This document shows, piece by piece, positions 59,238-64,000 of a DNA stretch of 64,000 nt. Both the position numbers and the translations under genes were made by a program. Position 1 is the first letter of the stretch. The number at the start of each line of letters is the position of its first letter. The stretch lies in NCBI GenBank assembly GCA_031213475.1, contig JARUPZ010000003.1:9202509-9266508 (forward strand), given 5' to 3'. The stretch is from Nereocystis luetkeana. Lineage: Eukaryota; Sar; Phaeophyceae; Laminariales; Laminariaceae. The notes below the pieces were generated by a model. That model ran no database searches. It was not told the DNA's origin and was given only the letters and a program-made list of their open reading frames with translations.

Positions 59238-62200
59238 TACCGGCATAATCCGCATCGGCAAATACCTCTAAATCTCATCCACAACCTCGTTGATAAGTAA
59301 TACCAAGATCACTCGTGGTCCTCAAGTACTTCAAAATATTCAACGCTGCTCCCCAGTGCACGGATTTCGGTGCATGGGCATACCTGGCTACTGCTCTCAC
59401 GGCATTCGAGATATCGGGTCTAGTCTGGTTCGCAAGCCACATCAAGCTACCTACTACCTCGCGAAATGGCCAGTTACCCTCAGGCTCATCCCTCTCGAAT
59501 ACTTCAAGCTTCAGACCAACCACAGCCGGAATCGTCCGGTTAGAGACAATACCAAACTTCTCCACGATCTTGTCGGTGAAAGCCTTCTGTAAAATAGTCA
59601 ATAAACCCTTGCTCTTTTCCCTGGAAAAATGGCATCCTGCATACCAGCGAAGTTCACCAAGATGGTCGATAGGAACTAGCTTATTCAGGCCCTCACAAAG
59701 GCGGTCACACCTTCTCTTACGTCCAACTGCGAAAATGTCATCTACATGTACGACAGCAATAGCAGATACAGAACCATTTTCAATCAAGCGCAGAACACAT
59801 GCATCGGCAGCGCACTGCTCAAAGCCAAGAGTTTTCACGCGGGTGAGCAAACGACTGTGCCACGAGCGCGATGCTAGCCTAAGGCCGTAAAGACTGCGGT
59901 TCAAACGTACTACCTTACCAGACATGTTACCGTAGCCCTGTGGCAAACGCAGAAAAACATCCTCTTCAACATTCGACTGAACAAGCGCTTGCTCGGCATC
60001 GAAATTACACAAATCCAAATATAGTTCACACACTGTACGTAGCAGCCAGCAAACGGATGCAAGCCGCGGCGGGTATTGGGGCAAAAGTCTCGAAGTAATC
60101 TATTCCTTCACGCTGACTAAAACCTCTTGCTACTAGTCTTGCCTTTGCCTCCGTCACTCTCCCATGTTCGTCCGTCTTCCATGTAAATACCCATTTCGCT
60201 GATGTCACGTTCGCACCCCTTGGCTGCTAAGCCTCGCCAAAAGTTCCCGTGTCACATAGACCGAGATACTCTTTTGCCGCCGCCTCGCGCCAGGCGTCCC
60301 TGAACTCGGATGCGGTCGCATAGGCGAACGAGGTCGGCGCAGACAGTTCGCCCGCCGGACACGTCGGCAATTTAGCAAGAGGCTTGCGAGGCGGGCGTTG
60401 CTCCACAATCGCCTCGGCAATGTCGGCTTGGTTCGTCAGCATCGACAAGGTCCCTTCGATGGGCTCTGCTTTGCGCTCGCGTCCGCTCTGGTTATCGCTC
60501 ATCGCCGTCTCCCGGCCCGCACAGGTGGTTGCCCAGCTGGCGAGTAGCACAGTATGACGATGGTTGCGGCGACGATGGCGGAGACGCCGTGGACGTTGGC
60601 GGTGTAGAAGGTCGTTTCTGCTGCTGTTGCGGCAGCGTCGGTGGCGTGGATGCCGGTTCCGGAGGGTAGATATTAACGAACTCCCCCTCCCCGGCCGGCT
60701 CGGGTAGCGTGAATGGCTCCCAAGGGTACGCCCTCGTCACATCGCGGGTATACACACACCGCGCCGGACGGAAGCTTGACTTGAAGGACGGCGACGGTGG
60801 TTGCTTCCGCCATTCAGGTAAAAACACATCTCAGCTTTGGGTTCCACCTTACTGTCGCGGCGAACACCGCAGTAACCGGGCTTTAGGAACGGCGGCATTG
60901 ACAGCGGCGGCACCGTGCCATAAAATCGGCTCCATGGCGAGGCACGGCCCGGGTTGGCTTCCGTGGCAGATCGGTTTAGCGCGTCATTGGCCTAGAAGCA
61001 CGCTTCGGCCTATAGAGAGGCATTCGCAGGCGTTTGAACGCCGGGAAAAAGGCACGGCGCCTCAAGACAGGCGGCCTGCGCGGCCTCCTGGGCAATGGCC
61101 AGACCTCTCTCCACCACACCGTTCAGCTGCGGCGTGTCCGGCGTGGTGAATTCTTGCCGGGTGCCGCGATCGTCACACAATTCCCTGATCGCTCCACCAC
61201 TAAACTCGCCCCCACCATCAGATCGGACGCACTCGACTACTGATGGCTTCGCGCTGTCACGAATATCGTTTAGGAACCGCCCGAATGTTGCACCGGCGTC
61301 GGACTTCTGCTTCATGAAATACGTCCAGCCAAAACGTAAGAAGTCGTCCTTGATGAGCATAATATAAAGTGCACCTCCAACGGACTGGGTGGGCTTAGGC
61401 CCCGCCAGGTCGATAAACACCCGTTGCAAAGGGCGCTCCGAGCGAGTGAGAGTGGTCTTTCGGAGAGGCTGGCGCTTCCCCTTGGACATCGAACACCCCC
61501 CACAAGGTCGAAACTTTCCTGTTAAGCGAAACCTCAGTTTCTTAGCAGTCTCATGTAAGATTCCGGGATGGGTGTGCGCATACGATACATACATATCGTT
61601 GATGTCCATGGACCTAATGTGCACGGGCATTGTTCCGGGGGCAATGGTGGCGGCGGCAACCGGGGGTACCTCTACGACCCCCGATACGACAGGCGCTGAA
61701 ACAGCCTGCTGCTGATGTACCCTGCGTGTGGCAGGTAACTGGCTACCAACGTCATTTCTCGGGAAAACAAATCGCCCGGGCGTCACGTGGACACGGGCGG
61801 GATCAATGATCACGGCCTGCTGCTTCCCTACGGTGTGAAGAGAAAAACAAATTCACCCCCAGGCCAGGAACATGCGCCACGGTGTTTAACGTGACCACCA
61901 CGTTTTCAATACTATGAAAAACCAAATATAATTTACCGTAACATGTAATGGGTAACATTTCGAGGCCATCCACGATCACCTTGTCGTTATTTACAGAGGG
62001 GGGGACGCAGTCATACATGCCGGCACAATCAGCAGTCATGTGCATGCTGCTACCACTGTCGTTGATCCATGCCTCGCGATCTTTGTTAGTGCGAGAAAAA
62101 TAGGATTGTCCCGTTAATCCATACCTGGTATTTACCAGACGGCACCAAGCACGCCATAAATTGTTGGGGGTGCTGGTGTCAACCGGAGGGAGAAGACGAG

Positions 62201-63888
62201 TACGTCGGTACCGTGGTGGACGTAGAGGTAGACGAACCAGCAGAAGTCGGTGGCGGAGGTGGCGGTGCGACGATTGCAGTATTGCCCTGCCCAACAGTAC
62301 TCTTGGGATTTGGGGTGATAATAGCCGTGCACTCGGTGTGTCGTCCGGGTTGATTACACCTATAACAAATCACCTGAGGCCGGGATTGTGGGAAGAAGAC
62401 CCCGTTGCTCCCTTTAAACGGCTGCCGCTCGGCTCAAGGCTGATGCTCTCTCTGGAGTGCCCCTCCCTCCGCGGGCACCACCGCGGCCACCCCTATTCCG
62501 ATTGCTTCGGCGGCTGCCACCATACCTTGGCCGCCACAACCCTGAGCGCCGGCGAACAAGGCATTCTGGCGCCTCGCCGGCTTTTCAACTTGCATTTCGG
62601 CTAAGCGGTCCCGAAGGATTTCCTCAAGCTCGTTGCGGGGGAGGTCGCGACGCCTGAGCAAAGCACAACATTCTGTGTCGTAGTCGTCAGTTAGATGGCG
62701 TACGAAATGACGGCGGAGCACAACCTCGGTTTTGTGGACATCGAAGCACGCCAGCATATTCCCGGCATCGTCTACGCGATCGCACCATACCAACGGATCT
62801 TCCGCTTTTTGCATGTGGAGGTTCTCAAATTTGCGAGTCACAAATCTCGTTGGGCAACCCCTCTTCGGCTCAAACCAATCCTCGACGACTTTCCAGCCGC
62901 CACCCGGCGACCCTGCCTGGAAGATCTTATAGGCCAGCGGAGCGAAACCTACTCCTTCGACCAAAATAGCCCAAGCGCGTGTCGCATCGTCTATCTCGCG
63001 GGTGGAATGTCGTTGCCGCAGCTCGCTGGGCATGACTCTATCGTCCCCGACGAGGATTGGGTCAATTCGCGGCGCAATTGCTTCTCGGCAACCAAACATA
63101 TATAGGTGCAACACAATCTTAACCCCTTTAGAACCGCGGTCCCGTTTAGGGACAAAACTACTTGAAATTTGACTGGTTTGTCCCCAGAACGGGACGGCGG
63201 TTCTAAAAGGGTTAATATTATTTCGCTACATCGGCTACTGTGGTGCTTCCCCGAGAAACTTCGGCACCTTTCGCCGGCTGGATATGCACCTGATCGAACT
63301 TCAGGCGGTGGCGGACTCGATCGCTGTCCCCTGCTGCGGGCATCCTCGCTTGCCCCTTGCAGCGCCGCCAGCTTCGCGGCCTGCTCCGTCACCTGCGCGG
63401 ATGAGCATCCATCGCGGTAGCCTAATCGACCAGTTGGAGCCTTTGAGCTGCAACCTGCTTCGTGAGCTCGTCGACCTTGCGCATCAGCGCTTTCTGGGAC
63501 TCAGCCATCTGATGAACAGCCCTATCGTTCGCCTCGGTCAATCCTTCCGAGCGCGACCGTTCCTCCTAGATATATCCAACCGGATATTACCAGCTGATCA
63601 GCACGCTAGCGCGTTCCTGATTCCACGGTATGGACAGATAGACAAGCCGGAATCCTTCCCTCAGAAGGTACGTCGGAGGTGGGGGGACTCCTTCTAGATA
63701 AATATATTAGAACGAAATCAAGCAGTTCGAGGAGTGCGCCGGTGTGCAAGCACGACGACATGATATAACACTCACCAGGTATCTCGATACTTTTGTATGT
63801 AACGCCAATTGGCAAATGCCTACCAATATGTGCAACTCCCTGCAACGTAAAGTAAAGCACTGCTGCTGCCCTACGAGTACAACTAACA
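59192..63888 (-). mobile_element. copia-2 fragment (unit C)
   Basis: Third copy of the same truncated element, with 5' LTR at 63,639-63,888. Left part resembles unit B, right part resembles unit A. Confidence 0.9.
63123..63211. mobile_element. piggyBac-like MITE (unit C)
   Basis: Same 89-base hairpin element with TTAA flanks in the third, partial unit. Confidence 0.8.
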
Positions 63889-64000
63889 ACTGATTTTACC
63901 ACCGGCTCCCCGCTCTCTCCTTCTACTCCCGACACTTGCGTGGGTATCCTCTCTCTCATGGTATATGTATTACCTGTACTGCTCGTAGAAGAGTCTGGCT

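Larger units (their letters stand above)
59192..64000 (+). repeat. amplified unit C (partial, runs off the window)
   Basis: Third tandem copy, entered through the same junction sequence as unit B. Only the copia-2 part and about 110 bases beyond its 5' LTR are in the window. Confidence 0.97.

Noticed and set aside
1-64000. CRISPR arrays, bacterial operons, riboswitches or prophage
   Set aside because: Spliced genes with GT-AG introns, LTR elements and SINEs show eukaryotic nuclear DNA. The direct repeats present are 20 kb units or microsatellites, not spaced short repeats.

Overview
The window is eukaryotic nuclear DNA. Three host protein-coding genes can be read, all on the + strand and all split by introns of roughly 0.4-3.4 kb. 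The rest is mainly transposable elements. Multi-exon genes with long introns, nested Ty1/copia elements, tRNA-headed SINEs, MITEs and roughly balanced base composition would fit a stramenopile such as a brown alga. That placement is an inference; nothing here identifies a species.

Layout. (1) 54-6527: a complete six-exon Fe/Mn superoxide dismutase gene, with a possible extra terminal exon at 7352-7424. (2) 6.5-12.1 kb: gene-poor, with tRNA-derived SINEs and a dispersed repeat present three times, two copies of which form an inverted pair. (3) 12,147-23,701: an old minus-strand copia element (copia-2). A young, nearly whole copia element (copia-1, 12,342-18,422, target duplication AACTC) sits inside its left LTR. 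A piggyBac-like MITE with TTAA target sites sits inside its gag region. (4) 25,599-31,384: a five-exon gene encoding a FAR1/MULE-type zinc-binding domain joined to a long Gly-rich tail, with no transposase domain seen. (5) 33,526-38,824: the first five exons of a beta-adaptin (AP-1/AP-2 large chain) gene.

The main feature is a head-to-tail segmental amplification. The block 19,003-39,104 (part of copia-2, the FAR1-like gene and the 5' part of beta-adaptin) recurs at 39,105-59,191 and starts a third time at 59,192, running off the window end. Both unit junctions are identical. Each joins a beta-adaptin intron to the copia-2 RNase H region through a 17-base templated duplication. The array therefore carries two full FAR1-like genes and two 3'-truncated beta-adaptin genes; an intact adaptin copy is predicted beyond the right edge. 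Differences between units cluster in the left 5.3 kb, and the third unit is a mosaic of the other two.

The three genes show no common pathway: SOD is an antioxidant enzyme, beta-adaptin a clathrin adaptor subunit, and the FAR1-like protein a probable DNA-binding factor. No CRISPR array, operon, rRNA gene or other prokaryotic feature was seen.
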